DNA of 42,618 bases from contig NZ_CAAFUQ010000077.1 in assembly GCF_900766215.1 (NCBI RefSeq), positions 1-42,618 on the forward strand, in the 5' to 3' direction. Under the pieces are notes generated by a model that made no database searches, was not told the origin of the DNA, and was given only the letters and a program-made list of their open reading frames with translations. This DNA comes from an uncultured Finegoldia sp. (lineage in GTDB: Bacteria; Bacillota; Clostridia; Tissierellales; Peptoniphilaceae). The translations under genes were made by a program, and so were the position numbers. Positions within the stretch are counted from its first letter, which is position 1. Each line of letters opens with the position of its first letter. Below are positions 26,901 to 35,280 of the stretch, piece by piece.

Positions 26901-27684
26901 TAGATCTTCTTATTTTATCACTATCATTAAATGATTCAGTTCCAGCATTCAATACAGAGATATTGTCATTCCTTTTAGCTATTTCAGTTTTATCAGCCTC
27001 TTTCATTATTTCCTTAGTAGTTTCCACTGAGTTTTCTACTAAGTCCCTATTATCACTTTTACTATTATTATCGACATTCTCTGTTTCCGAAGGAATTGAT
27101 TTGATAATACTATCACTTTCATTTAATACTTTTTCATCATTAACTGTAGATAGCGCATCATTTTCTGCCTTGGTAGTTATTGAATTAGTATTCTCTTGTG
27201 AATCATCCAGATTTAATGTTTTAACAGCTGATTCTTCAGATTTTTTTATAGAATCAGAAGTTTCTACTTGTTTTACTGATTCAGATCCTGATACATCTTT
27301 ATGAAGATCCTGTTCGACTTCACTTGTCTTTGAATTTTTTTGATTTGAACTTTCTATTGCTTCTTCAGCCAGTATAGTTCCTGAACTTGTAGTTGTTTCT
27401 TTACTATTTTCACCGTTACTAATTTTAGTTCCATCAATTTCATGAATCATTTTATACTCAGCTGATTTGGTAGAAGAATCATTTTCTCCAATAATTGTAC
27501 TACCAGAATCTTGTATATCCTGATTTATACTATTATGCACTTCATCAGCGTAAGCTAATGTTGTCCCACCAAACGCAATACTTCCGAAAATAATACATCC
27601 GATAATTACTGATGCTGCACCACCGCCACCGTGTTTCTTCTTAATAGCAAATTTCAAATTCCTTTCTTTACCAGTAAAAAACAT
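23968..27684 (-). CDS. LPXTG-type cell-wall-anchored surface protein (adhesin), 1238 residues
   Basis: A YSIRK-like leader (KFAIKKKHGGGGAASVIIG) and signal peptide end at about residue 46 (AYA-DE). Residues 47-270 are S/T/E/K-rich stalk. An Ig-like domain is at about 272-352. A large beta-rich region that may hold the ligand site spans about 355-690. A thrombospondin-3/EF-hand-like calcium segment lies at about 792-845 (DTDKDGILDRYE, DSDGDGKSDGFE). An SdrD-B-like domain follows at about 860-930, an InlB-B/Flg_new repeat at about 958-1038 (KGYKFIGWNTD), a further Ig-like domain, and an alanine/glutamate-rich segment with EDAGKAGADKKAEVETDG. The sorting signal FPKTG is at 1202-1206, then a membrane helix and KKRKNNTN. 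Sortase A would fix it to peptidoglycan. AAGGAGGAG precedes the ATG. The promoter carries two TetR-operator-like palindromes. Confidence 0.88.
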   Translation of the reverse strand: MFFTGKERNLKFAIKKKHGGGGAASVIIGCIIFGSIAFGGTTLAYADEVHNSINQDIQDSGSTIIGENDSSTKSAEYKMIHEIDGTKISNGENSKETTTSSGTILAEEAIESSNQKNSKTSEVEQDLHKDVSGSESVKQVETSDSIKKSEESAVKTLNLDDSQENTNSITTKAENDALSTVNDEKVLNESDSIIKSIPSETENVDNNSKSDNRDLVENSVETTKEIMKEADKTEIAKRNDNISVLNAGTESFNDSDKIRRSKRDNESPVPSLSIQMPVTKEIYENDSTIKGKSEPGVTIKIYKNGIELGSIKADDDGNFEYPLESQAIKSDNYSFVAEKDGAKSIESSVNVVENKEIVGNQRDAYTPYGFGIYNRGLVTTDDGKKHYTVDMEGNLASEAYFDLAGGTMYYSIDEKFAPYVEKIVLDGKTIISKNPYELPNKTNIWSSGILSTDKRGGLVRAALVGRTNGTIDIYFKDDTPQEVLNSEIPFQVWARFKEKKEGVKNDLISDFDLNILLQNNKLILSKDTFFKDEDIVNNNGPKISSNFNYTNNTIDINYGVNTGNYGLTIGKRSPYNLHINTGKELSDLVDTIKIDNKNYEFEKLPDGSLVIKDIYKKGILGGALLNRQEITISLGLIAKKNLGDLIDFKQELLKLDVSIRDNTTFKLVKGEATEAIRKIDSSFDTFKQELTKWIEKRDSNPQEPITINSGDNTSIVDPKEMVEFAVKNPTTENINKARSLVSKMWLWDKNKYNPVLNAAEEVNRYLSTTLNGSSNDDGLILNNTHAATFVKLIDTDKDGILDRYEANMGIGTNYTNADSDGDGKSDGFEIFNDTDPLVSPYDWFDKNGEKIKIVTTDTDTISGRIGNNNYDTENVYPRTVQLIKVTDNGENLISEISSSEDRKGTFEFTGLSGKLSKGDRLVVKIITNEVQREIDRQRNVVQVGYDNPEVSEEVIVQGAQVTVSFDFNYNQTDPDFDRQPVTQVVELEKGSRLLNSYFTPERKGYKFIGWNTDKLGVGQTVNDGSSFNEDITVFAQWEKEPNLAGEVHAPQGPIEEGKSIVLNNVVQSNKSGSVIVTGELPKGLFGLSINETGNLIGTPLINDWIDGENSREVKIPVTISNGDEKVMVEVPLTILHDTRAADAVKAAEDAGKAGADKKAEVETDGLVTPEEKAAVDGLLEIKQSSFMPFENLFSTTNDYSQFPKTGEKSDSILTIYGGLLFLSSIGLLGIKKRKNNTN

Positions 27685-27728
27685 TTTTTCTCCTCCTTAA
27701 AATTCCAAAACTATTTAAGTAACAAAAC

Positions 27729-27848
27729 AATAAAATGAACGAACATTTTATTCAATCTATAAAAAATAATTATCCATTACAGATAATTTATACTATTAGT
27801 ATGATAAAACATTTAATTTCTAATTTCAACATGAACGTTCGTTTTTTA
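27729..27848 (-). promoter_or_regulatory. Adhesin promoter with two operator-like palindromes
   Basis: On the minus strand TTGAAA (27824-27829), a 17-base spacer and TATCAT (27801-27806) form a promoter. CATGAACGTTCGTTTTT (27830-27846) abuts its -35 box on the upstream side. TAAAATGAACGAACATTTTA (27731-27750) lies downstream in the leader. Both belong to the same motif family as the sites at 13540, 14506 and 18952. Confidence 0.6.
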
Positions 27849-28048
27849 TTTTAATTCTTTACACAGATCACTTGAATCTCTATAGGCTGCGTGTTGTGTC
27901 TCAAATACTTTTGCTTTTTCCAGATAGAACTTTAACTAATAAGGATTAGCATTCTTGATACTCTTTATCCATTTGTTTTGCTTAACTTTTTTTCTGAGAG
28001 AGAAACTACAAATATAACTTCTTCACGTACCTAGCAATTTAATAACAG

Positions 28049-29599
28049 TCAGTCTACTAACCGTTCATCATTCATACCAAAATATTGATGCAATGGTTTT
28101 TGTTTTCCTGACAATAGTTGATCGATCGTCACAAATTCGTATCCTTCATTTTTTAACATAGTGATCAATCCTGATACAGCTTTGACTGATTCATGATGGA
28201 TATCGTGGATTAAGATGATTGCGCCATTAAAGACATTCTGTTTGACAACATTATTGATTGCTTCAGGATTTCTTGTTTTCCAATCTAGCGAATCAATATT
28301 CCATTGAATAATTGGCATGCCAATTGTTTCAGCACTTTTTTTATCAATAGCGCCATAAGGAGGACGGATATTGCGAGGCAAGACGCCCGTAGCCTTAAAA
28401 ATTGCTTTATTAGCTTTATTCATTTCACTTTGTAATTCATCTGTCGAAAGTGTATTCAACTGTGGATGAGAATACGAGTGACATGCTACCTCATGACCCT
28501 CGTCGTGGACTTGTTTTGCAACATCTGGGTTTTGATCCACCATCTGTCCTAACATGAAAAAAGTAGCCTTCACGTTGTTTGTTTTTAGTATATTCAACAA
28601 ATCAAGTGTTGAGCTATTATTGGGTCCATCATCAAAAGTAAGAGCGACATACTTTTTATTTTCATCTAATGCAGGTAACGCATCTTTTATACTTTCTTGC
28701 GAAACCAGATCTGTATCAATAAAAGGCGCAATGTCTCTGTATTTTAGAATAACTTTAGTAGTTCCAGTTGTGTTCTTTGGTAGGTCGATGGTCAATTCAT
28801 CAGGTGTATAAGTCATTTTACTCTCGTAAGAAATTCTATCCATCGTTAATACAGCATCAATTATTTTTTTAGGCTCTTTGGCGTGATCAAGAATGGATTG
28901 CTGAATCACCTGTTGAATACCTAAGAGACTTCCTTCATCCGGAATCAAATCCTTATTTGTGATTTCTTTACCAGTTTTTTCGGAAACATAAATGGCTTTC
29001 TCAGAAATACTGTCTGGCTTTTTAAAATTTTCCTTACTGCGATCCCAGATAAAACTATCTGCTTCAATTCTATACTGACCAATTTTAGAAGATATTGCTG
29101 TTGCTTTTATTCTGGCAACTGTAAGCACTTCTTTTTCACGATGCTTCTTTTGTTGCTTTTGAGCAAGCTCGTCTAAGAGCTGGTTTGCATTTTTAAAAGG
29201 AACAGTACTTTCATAAACTGGACGGTAAATAAGGCACTTATTTTCTCCGTCATTTATAGTATCTATTTTCGTTGAAATTCCACTTTGGTCTTGCTCTTCT
29301 TGGATTGAAGCCATGAGATTTTTTACAGCAGTTTCATATTTGGCTTGAGCTTCTACTTCTTGCTGTTTTAATGTATAAACAATATAGCCGCCAGTAGCGA
29401 CAATTACTAGAATAAGTGCGGTAAACAATGCGAATATATACTTGCTATAATTAGATTTTTTCTTCGGTATTTTTGGTTGTTTGTTTTCGTTTCCGGTTTT
29501 GGGCTTTACAGCTTCATTCAATTGATTTGCATTTTCACAGATATCAGGTTCTTGTTTGTGACGTTGACTACGACGTGCATAGATATTTTTATCAGACAT
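28049..29599 (-). CDS. Membrane-anchored polysaccharide deacetylase (PgdA-like)
   Basis: A 516-residue protein. A charged cytoplasmic tail (1-50) and one membrane helix (about 52-74) are followed by an extracellular region with a coiled-coil-like stretch and a middle domain (about 100-300). A C-terminal NodB domain (about 310-500) shows all motifs: TFDDGP (near 318) with the metal-binding aspartates, HSYSHP (near 373), RPPYG (near 413), DSLDW and ILIHDIH. Such enzymes remove acetyl groups from N-acetylglucosamine of peptidoglycan and confer lysozyme resistance. A GGAAGG-type site precedes the ATG. It is on the same strand as the Zur-type operon upstream but separated by about 340 bases, so it is probably transcribed alone. 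Confidence 0.88.
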   Translation of the reverse strand: MSDKNIYARRSQRHKQEPDICENANQLNEAVKPKTGNENKQPKIPKKKSNYSKYIFALFTALILVIVATGGYIVYTLKQQEVEAQAKYETAVKNLMASIQEEQDQSGISTKIDTINDGENKCLIYRPVYESTVPFKNANQLLDELAQKQQKKHREKEVLTVARIKATAISSKIGQYRIEADSFIWDRSKENFKKPDSISEKAIYVSEKTGKEITNKDLIPDEGSLLGIQQVIQQSILDHAKEPKKIIDAVLTMDRISYESKMTYTPDELTIDLPKNTTGTTKVILKYRDIAPFIDTDLVSQESIKDALPALDENKKYVALTFDDGPNNSSTLDLLNILKTNNVKATFFMLGQMVDQNPDVAKQVHDEGHEVACHSYSHPQLNTLSTDELQSEMNKANKAIFKATGVLPRNIRPPYGAIDKKSAETIGMPIIQWNIDSLDWKTRNPEAINNVVKQNVFNGAIILIHDIHHESVKAVSGLITMLKNEGYEFVTIDQLLSGKQKPLHQYFGMNDERLVD

Positions 29600-29937
29600 A
29601 TGACTTTATCCTTCCTTTTATCATCATAAAGTAAAATGAAACAGCGCAATTGTAATAAAAAATAATTTATAGATAATTTTTACAAGAAAGTTTTCTCTAT
29701 TATTCTTTTTCTTTTGGCGTAGTAATTATCGCTAATTCCTCACCATTTTAGATATTGTGGCTACTTAATGTTAAACTCAATTTTGATATCATTAGAATCA
29801 CTAGTTTTGATTTTAGTTTTTGGAATTGTACCCTTCGATAGGTTAATCACTATGGTTGCAGTCTTTGAATCACCAATAATGGTCTAGGATTAAAAATATA
29901 AACTATTATCCAATCTTGTTCTATTTGATTAAATATA
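29600..29937 (-). other. Spacer with unrecognised coding remnant
   Basis: On the minus strand a short frame (about 29790-29890) reads TIIGDSKTATIVINLSKG then KTKIKTSDSNDIKIEFNI and stops. It may be the tail of a lost gene. It does not look like the rest of the CobW-like protein that precedes it, so a deletion has probably joined two gene ends. Nothing else is seen. Confidence 0.35.
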
Positions 29938-30102
29938 CTACTTTAATACCTTTAATTTGTGATCAATTCCAACTTCACCAAACTCATTTACAATTATAAT
30001 AATTTCTTCCCTGGGATGGGGTGAGACTTGCAAGGCTTGATTGATCAGCGTTGTTTTTCCAGCCCCTAAAAACCCAGAAACGATTGTAACTGGTATGCCC
30101 AT
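29938..30102 (-). pseudogene. CobW/ZigA-type (COG0523) GTPase, truncated after 54 residues
   Basis: The N-terminus reads MGIPVTIVSGFLGAGKTTL, with the P-loop GFLGAGKTT of COG0523 GTPases, then IIIIVNEFGEVGIDH, the conserved NEFGE box. A TAG at 29938 ends it, whereas the family is about 300-400 residues. The CxCC metal motif that should follow is missing. These proteins are zinc metallochaperones commonly controlled by Zur. Position last in the operon with zinc-independent ribosomal proteins agrees with that role. AAAAGGAG precedes the ATG. Confidence 0.75.
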
Positions 30103-30125
30103 TTTGTCTCCTTTTTACCACTTGC

Positions 30126-30275
30126 CTATTTCACTTCTTTGAAAATTGCCCGTCTGCGCAATTTTGGAGAATACTTTTTTAATTCTATCCGTTCAGGGTT
30201 ATTCCGTTTATTTTTGCTAGTGAGATACAGACGTTCTCCAGTTTCGACACATTCTAAAATAATATTTTGACGCAT
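30126..30275 (-). CDS. rpmG: Ribosomal protein L33, cysteine-poor (zinc-independent) paralogue
   Basis: A 49-residue protein reading MRQNIILECVETGERLYLTS, then KNKRNNPERIELKKYSPKLR. The first CxxC pair is reduced to one cysteine and the second pair is replaced (KYSPKLR), so zinc cannot be bound in the usual way. This is the C-minus form that replaces zinc-bound L33 in 50S subunits during zinc starvation. AAGGAGGAAAA precedes the ATG. It lies 20 bases after the unknown 125-residue gene and 23 bases before the CobW fragment. Confidence 0.9.
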   Translation of the reverse strand: MRQNIILECVETGERLYLTSKNKRNNPERIELKKYSPKLRRRAIFKEVK

Positions 30276-30295
30276 AAATTTTCCTCCTTCAATAC

Positions 30296-30673
30296 TTATC
30301 GATCTTCAAGATACGCTTGAATCTGTTGTGCATCTTCAAAAGTTAACTCGCCAGATTCCAATTGTGAAGCTAAATTTTCTTTCATATCAACAGGTATCTC
30401 CCAATAACCATCGATACATTGAAATAACTCCTCGTCATACTCTTCAAAAATTGGATAGATTCTTAAAAAATCATCAAATGATAACCCTTGGTCCTCGTAA
30501 TAGTCTTTGACTAATCCATTTTCAATTGCCTGTTGGGTCGGTAAACCCGTTTCAGTAATAATTCCTCTCTCTACCATCGAACGATAAAAAGTACTTTTAT
30601 CTAGCGATTGTTGGGTCGTTTCAAGATAATACTTTAATCCTTCTTCAACTAAAGGTGGGTAAATAATTTCCAT
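30296..30673 (-). CDS. Unknown acidic protein inside the Zur-type ribosomal operon
   Basis: A 125-residue, strongly acidic and helical soluble protein (MEIIYPPLVEEGLKYYLETT at the start, GELTFEDAQQIQAYLEDR at the end), with a single cysteine and no histidine cluster. I do not recognise the family. TTAGGAGGG precedes the ATG, 31 bases after the L32 stop. Being encoded between two zinc-independent ribosomal proteins, it is probably made under zinc limitation. A role in zinc saving or ribosome handling is inference. Confidence 0.75.
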   Translation of the reverse strand: MEIIYPPLVEEGLKYYLETTQQSLDKSTFYRSMVERGIITETGLPTQQAIENGLVKDYYEDQGLSFDDFLRIYPIFEEYDEELFQCIDGYWEIPVDMKENLASQLESGELTFEDAQQIQAYLEDR

Positions 30674-30704
30674 TTGGGTTCCCTCCTAAAAGTTATATAT
30701 TAAA

Positions 30705-30884
30705 CTATTTTGAAGCTCCTTTAATTACTTTCTTTCCATTATAGTAACCTTTTAAAGATACATGATGGCTACGTCTATAATCACCATTCGCTTCGTCAAA
30801 TGAAATTTCTGGTTTTACTACAGTTTGATGAGTTCTTCTTAACCGTTTCTTCGCCTTAGATGTTTTTCTTGCTGGCACTGCCAT
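30705..30884 (-). CDS. rpmF: Ribosomal protein L32, cysteine-free paralogue
   Basis: A 59-residue protein starting MAVPARKTSKAKKRLRRTHQ, the L32 signature. No cysteine is present, whereas the zinc form has two CxxC pairs in the middle. The ATG at 30884 has GAGGAGG at the right distance; an in-frame upstream codon inside the S14 tail is less likely. Large-subunit protein, substituted for the zinc form when zinc is short. Confidence 0.93.
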   Translation of the reverse strand: MAVPARKTSKAKKRLRRTHQTVVKPEISFDEANGDYRRSHHVSLKGYYNGKKVIKGASK

Positions 30885-30898
30885 GATATTTCCTCCTC

Positions 30899-31168
30899 TT
30901 ACCAACTTGCTTTTTTTACTCCAGGAATCAACCCTTGATGGGCAAGTTCTCTAAACTTAATACGGGACATACCGAACTTTCGCATATACCCTCTTGGACG
31001 ACCATCCGTCTGATCACGAAGCCTCAGACGATTCGGATTTGAATCTCTTGGCAATTTAGCGAGAGCGGTGCGATCTCCTGCGGCTTTTAATTCCTGACGT
31101 TTATCTGCATACTTTTCAATCATCGCCATTTGTTTCTTTGCTTTAGCAATTTTCGACTTTTTTGCCAT
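30899..31168 (-). CDS. rpsN: Ribosomal protein S14, long cysteine-free form
   Basis: An 89-residue protein (MAKKSKIAKAKKQMAMIEKY, then LPRDSNPNRLRLRDQTDGRP, RGYMRKFGMSR and a KASW end). This is the long, zinc-independent S14 (RpsN2/YhzA type), without the CxxC...CxxC of the short form. It is the first gene of the operon; the Zur-like box lies about 40 bases upstream of the ATG. Confidence 0.93.
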   Translation of the reverse strand: MAKKSKIAKAKKQMAMIEKYADKRQELKAAGDRTALAKLPRDSNPNRLRLRDQTDGRPRGYMRKFGMSRIKFRELAHQGLIPGVKKASW

Positions 31169-31206
31169 ATACCTTTATACTCCTTTTATTTTGATTTAGA
31201 CATCTC

Positions 31207-31227
31207 AAATCGTAAACGTTACGTTTT
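31207..31227 (-). promoter_or_regulatory. Zur box
   Basis: AAATCGTAAACGTTACGTTTT closely matches the Gram-positive Zur consensus (AAATCGTAATNATTACGATTT), with both CGTAA/TTACG half sites kept. It is placed 39 bases before the S14 start, overlapping the expected promoter. Zinc-loaded Zur would repress the ribosomal-paralogue operon. Confidence 0.8.
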
Positions 31228-31690
31228 GACGCTGATACTTTACCAACAAGAGTTGCTCTTGTCAACAATAAATAACATGAAATAAAACTCATATGAATAG
31301 ATAACTATTTGAAAACGAATTTATCGGTACATAGAGATAATCAAATCATTTAAAAGAATATGCAGTTTAAGCTCTGAAAAATAAGAATTCACTTTTATTA
31401 GTCCAATCAAACACAAATACCGTTTTAAGTAGCTTTTCCTCTACTTAAAACGGCAATATGAAAGAAACTATAACTTTTTATTCAACCTTTTATGTTTAAC
31501 TGGTTTATCGCCAATTTTTTAAAACTTTGATTATTCCTTATATTATAAGAATAGACATTAAGTGAACTAATTCAATCATACTGATTCTTTCGTGTATTCA
31601 AAATTAGATGCTGTTTAATAAAATTATTCTTTTTGAAAAAGAATTATAACTATATCCCAAAAATTGTAGGTTAATTTAAAGCCTATTTCA
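31228..31690. other. Intergenic with two hairpins
   Basis: No gene. CCGTTTTAAGTAG (31420-31432) and CTACTTAAAACGG (31441-31453) form a perfect 13-bp stem, an orphan hairpin without T-run. ATTCTTTTT-GAAAAAGAAT (near 31626-31644) is an AT-rich stem just beyond the end of the ABC gene and may terminate that minus-strand operon. Confidence 0.5.
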
Positions 31691-33433
31691 TCATCGTGAT
31701 TGAGCTTCTTTTTCATAGACGAATTTCTCAGATAGTTTAGTTTTCTTTATGAGATTTTTGTATATTTCTGACCTTCGATACAACTCACTATGAGTACCTT
31801 GATCAACTACTTTTCCTTGATCCATCACTACAATTTTATTTACCTTTTCAATAGACTTCAAGCGATGCGATATAATTAGTACTGTCTTATCTTGTATTAA
31901 ACGATTTAAACTTTCCTGAATACGTTTTTCATTTTCCGCATCTAAACTGGCAGTAATTTCATCTAAAATTAAAATTGGCGCATTTTTCAAAAAAGCCCGT
32001 GCTATGGATAAGCGTTGTCGCTCTCCTCCAGAAAGTGAACTTCCGTTTTCTCCGACCAATGTATGATAACCGTCAGGTAGTTTTTCAATAAAGTCTTCGC
32101 AGTTAGCTAAACGAGCTGCTTTTTTCACTTCCTCATCTGACGCTTGACTATTTCCAATACGTATATTTTCCAAAATACTTGTATTAAACAAAGTTACCTC
32201 TTGAAAAACAATAGCGATTTTGCTAAACAAAGAAGCTGGAGATACACGTTTAATATCATACCCATCAATTAAAATACAGCCTTCATCATAATCATACAGT
32301 CTAGACACTAATTTCAAGATACTAGTTTTCCCGGAACCACTAGCACCTACTAACGCAGTCACTTCTCCTTGTTTAGCCGTAAAAGAGATATGATCTAAAA
32401 TTGGGGTATTGTTATCATATGAGAAAGAGACATCTCGCAACTCAACGTCAAAAGATTTCAGAGGACTATCTGATCCCTCTTGGATACTGGTTTCCTTCAT
32501 AGCTCTAATTCGCTGTATTTTAGGAGCTAAATAAAATATTTCAAGCACTGCTTCTTTCATAGAATCGAAGGAATCCTTTATTTTTATTGCGGCTAGTAAG
32601 TAACCAACGACGTAGAGTATAGTCACTTCACCCGTTAACAGTAAGTGAACACCTACTAGAATGACTACTGCTAAACTAACATATGAGAAAATAGAGGATA
32701 AGGCCATGACTGAAAAAGTACTTAATTCTACCTTTAAATGAATCCTTTCACTCTCTTCCATTTTTTTGAAAAGTCTGTCTTGAACTTTTTTAGATAGATT
32801 AAAGCTATTAATCTCTTGCTGCAGTTCAATAGTTTCTTGAAATTCTTCCGAGTTTTCTCTCAAAGTATCGTAATATTTAGTATTGGCTTTCGTTTGGGAT
32901 TTCTTTGATAACAAGATTAAGACAAAACTAAATAACGTTGGCAAAATAACAGCTAATCCCATTTTGACATTACCAACCAAAAGCATCACTGAAATAAAAG
33001 GGAAAAACAGAGCCATACCGCCGGATTTAGGTATTGCATGACTCATCGCATGCTCAATACCTTCAACGTCAGACATGATAGTTTGAGATAAATCTGATAA
33101 ATTATGTTTTGAAAAATAGGATAATGGTAAATTTGACAAATCGTCTGCAATTTGCACTCTTAAATGCGCACTTTCTTTATAAGTACTATTATATAAGTTT
33201 TCATACTCCCTATCTAACAACCAATACATGAAAAGCAAAGTAACAAACGATACTGCAAAATAAAGCCAACGGGGCTTTGCATTTTCTAAAACTAATTCGT
33301 CTATCAGCATCATTATAATGAATGCTGGTACCATATTAATGCAGTATACAAAAAAACTAGAAATAGAAGCTTTAGTTAAAGCTTCTGCGCCCTGATCAGT
33401 TAAAGCAAATTTTTTTTTATAAAAATTTTTCAT
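31691..33433 (-). CDS. ABC transporter, fused permease-ATPase half transporter B
   Basis: A 580-residue protein from the ATG at 33433 (GGAGG site); earlier in-frame codons lie inside the preceding gene. Six hydrophobic helices (about 20-300) form the exporter-type membrane domain. The ATPase domain follows (about 345-565) with GASGSGKTS, LSGGERQR, ILILDEITAS and ISHR. It overlaps the preceding half transporter by 17 bases, so the two make a heterodimer. Pairs of this architecture next to an ECF-type S component resemble the YbtP/YbtQ-like and equibactin-type importers of metal chelates, which use exporter fold for uptake. The substrate is not visible in sequence. Confidence 0.85.
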   Translation of the reverse strand: MKNFYKKKFALTDQGAEALTKASISSFFVYCINMVPAFIIMMLIDELVLENAKPRWLYFAVSFVTLLFMYWLLDREYENLYNSTYKESAHLRVQIADDLSNLPLSYFSKHNLSDLSQTIMSDVEGIEHAMSHAIPKSGGMALFFPFISVMLLVGNVKMGLAVILPTLFSFVLILLSKKSQTKANTKYYDTLRENSEEFQETIELQQEINSFNLSKKVQDRLFKKMEESERIHLKVELSTFSVMALSSIFSYVSLAVVILVGVHLLLTGEVTILYVVGYLLAAIKIKDSFDSMKEAVLEIFYLAPKIQRIRAMKETSIQEGSDSPLKSFDVELRDVSFSYDNNTPILDHISFTAKQGEVTALVGASGSGKTSILKLVSRLYDYDEGCILIDGYDIKRVSPASLFSKIAIVFQEVTLFNTSILENIRIGNSQASDEEVKKAARLANCEDFIEKLPDGYHTLVGENGSSLSGGERQRLSIARAFLKNAPILILDEITASLDAENEKRIQESLNRLIQDKTVLIISHRLKSIEKVNKIVVMDQGKVVDQGTHSELYRRSEIYKNLIKKTKLSEKFVYEKEAQSR

Positions 33434-35171
33434 TGTCAAGCCTCCAATCATTTGCATTCTCATAATTAGTGACCAATTGTTTATACACTCGATGTTTAGC
33501 CATTAATTCATTATGATTTCCACGTTCTACTATTTTTCCTTCTGACAAGACAAGAATTTCATCTACAGATTTAATGCTGGATAATCGATGAGCTATCATA
33601 ATAACTGTTTTTTCTTTCATCAAATATTGAAAAGCCTTTTGTAGTTCATACTCATTATCTGGATCAATAGATGCACTAGCTTCATCCATAATAACAATCT
33701 TTGCATCTTTTAAAATTGCTCTGGCAATAGCTATACGTTGTTTTTCTCCTCCTGACAGATAAACTCCTTTACTACCAATTAAGGTATGCTCTCTTTCGGG
33801 AAATTTTTTTAAAATCGATTCGCAACCGGCTAATCTTAGCGCGTCAAATACTTTACTTGCTGGCGCTTGAGGATTTGCTATAGAAACGTTATCGTAAATA
33901 CTCTGATTGAATAGTTTCGTATCTTGAAAGACAAAAGCAATTGTGTTAATAATTGTGTCTTTTGAATAGTGATTTAAAGGCTTACCACCAATTTTAATCT
34001 GTCCCTTATCCACATTGTAGAAACCTGAAATTAGTTTAGCTATCGTACTCTTTCCGCTTCCTGATTTTCCTACTAATGCATAAATTCTTTTTTGTTCTAA
34101 AACTAAGTTGAAATTTTCTAAAACACACTCTTCTTTGTATGAAAAGCTGACATTTTCAAATGCAATGTCACAATTTTTAATCTGTGTCTCGTTCCCATAT
34201 TTTAGTTGGTCTTGCTTCATTTCTAAATAAAGGGAGTCTAGTGTTTCGACTGCATATCTTGCTTCAAACAAGTGCATACTTACATACATTATTCTCATGA
34301 AAGAAACAAAAATAATTCCACTTAAAAAAAACAACATCAACAAGTCAACAGCTAATATCTTGGGAGTGGTAAGAGAAGTTATAAAAAAGGTTATAGGAAC
34401 TATCAAAATGCAAACTATGCCAAAAAATAGCCATTGAAAAAGAACAAAAGGTGTTTTCCCACTCAAAGAATACTTATATGCAAACTTAGCATAATCGTTA
34501 ATTGCTTTATTCAAGGCTTTAAATGATGTTACTTTAGCACCAAATATCTTTATAACTTGAATTCCGCGGATATATTCTACCGTTTCAGAGCTTAACACAT
34601 CTAACGATTCTTGATATTTTTGAATAAAATTTGTATTCCCTGTCATTTTCTTTAACAAGAATACACCAATTACTAACATGGCGATTAGAACCAATCCAAT
34701 TTTAAAGTTAATGAAAAAGCCTAAGGCAACTGATAAAACAGGTGTTACTATGGCTTGAGCACTATCTGGAATCAAGTGAGCAATTGCCATATGTGTTTTA
34801 GCCGCGTTGTCATCAATTGTCTTTCGAATATATCCCGAAGAATTTAAATCAAAAAAACGAAAACTTGCTTTTGTTAAACCGCTAATTCCCTTTTTTCTCA
34901 AATTAGTCTCTAAGCGAAACCCAAGGATATGAGAAAATAAGCCAGAAAAAATATAAAATAAAGCTCCTAAAGTTAACCAAGCAACAGTTTGAACCGCATA
35001 ACTCTTAGCTAAATATTCATCTCCTACAATAATTAGAGACTGAAGAAATTTGTAAATACTGTAATATCCATAGACTGTTAATACGACAGAAAAATCAGAA
35101 AATAAAGTGGCTAACCATCCGTAGTATTTCATTTTAGGGACATAACTAAATAATTTTTTGTATACTTTCAT
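33417..35171 (-). CDS. ABC transporter, fused permease-ATPase half transporter A
   Basis: A 584-residue protein from the ATG at 35171, which has GGGGGAGG upstream. The membrane domain covers about 15-310, with six helices. The ATPase domain has GKSGSGKST, LSGGEKQR, IVIMDEASAS and IAHR, all catalytic residues present. It overlaps the partner gene at its 3' end. It follows the ECF genes on the same strand after a 109-base gap, so the five transport genes are probably one operon. Confidence 0.85.
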   Translation of the reverse strand: MKVYKKLFSYVPKMKYYGWLATLFSDFSVVLTVYGYYSIYKFLQSLIIVGDEYLAKSYAVQTVAWLTLGALFYIFSGLFSHILGFRLETNLRKKGISGLTKASFRFFDLNSSGYIRKTIDDNAAKTHMAIAHLIPDSAQAIVTPVLSVALGFFINFKIGLVLIAMLVIGVFLLKKMTGNTNFIQKYQESLDVLSSETVEYIRGIQVIKIFGAKVTSFKALNKAINDYAKFAYKYSLSGKTPFVLFQWLFFGIVCILIVPITFFITSLTTPKILAVDLLMLFFLSGIIFVSFMRIMYVSMHLFEARYAVETLDSLYLEMKQDQLKYGNETQIKNCDIAFENVSFSYKEECVLENFNLVLEQKRIYALVGKSGSGKSTIAKLISGFYNVDKGQIKIGGKPLNHYSKDTIINTIAFVFQDTKLFNQSIYDNVSIANPQAPASKVFDALRLAGCESILKKFPEREHTLIGSKGVYLSGGEKQRIAIARAILKDAKIVIMDEASASIDPDNEYELQKAFQYLMKEKTVIMIAHRLSSIKSVDEILVLSEGKIVERGNHNELMAKHRVYKQLVTNYENANDWRLDNEKFL

Positions 35172-35280
35172 TTTTTCCTCCCCCGCATTCAATTTCTTCT
35201 CTTATTCGTTTACAACTGTTAATGCTTTCCGTAATGGCGTAAATTAGAGATGTACAAACAGATAGAAGGTAAACTACGTT

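Noticed and set aside
24230..27304. Several plus-strand frames opposite the adhesin gene
   Set aside because: All are antisense shadows of the 1238-codon surface-protein gene; serine-rich translations mirror its repeats and stalk.
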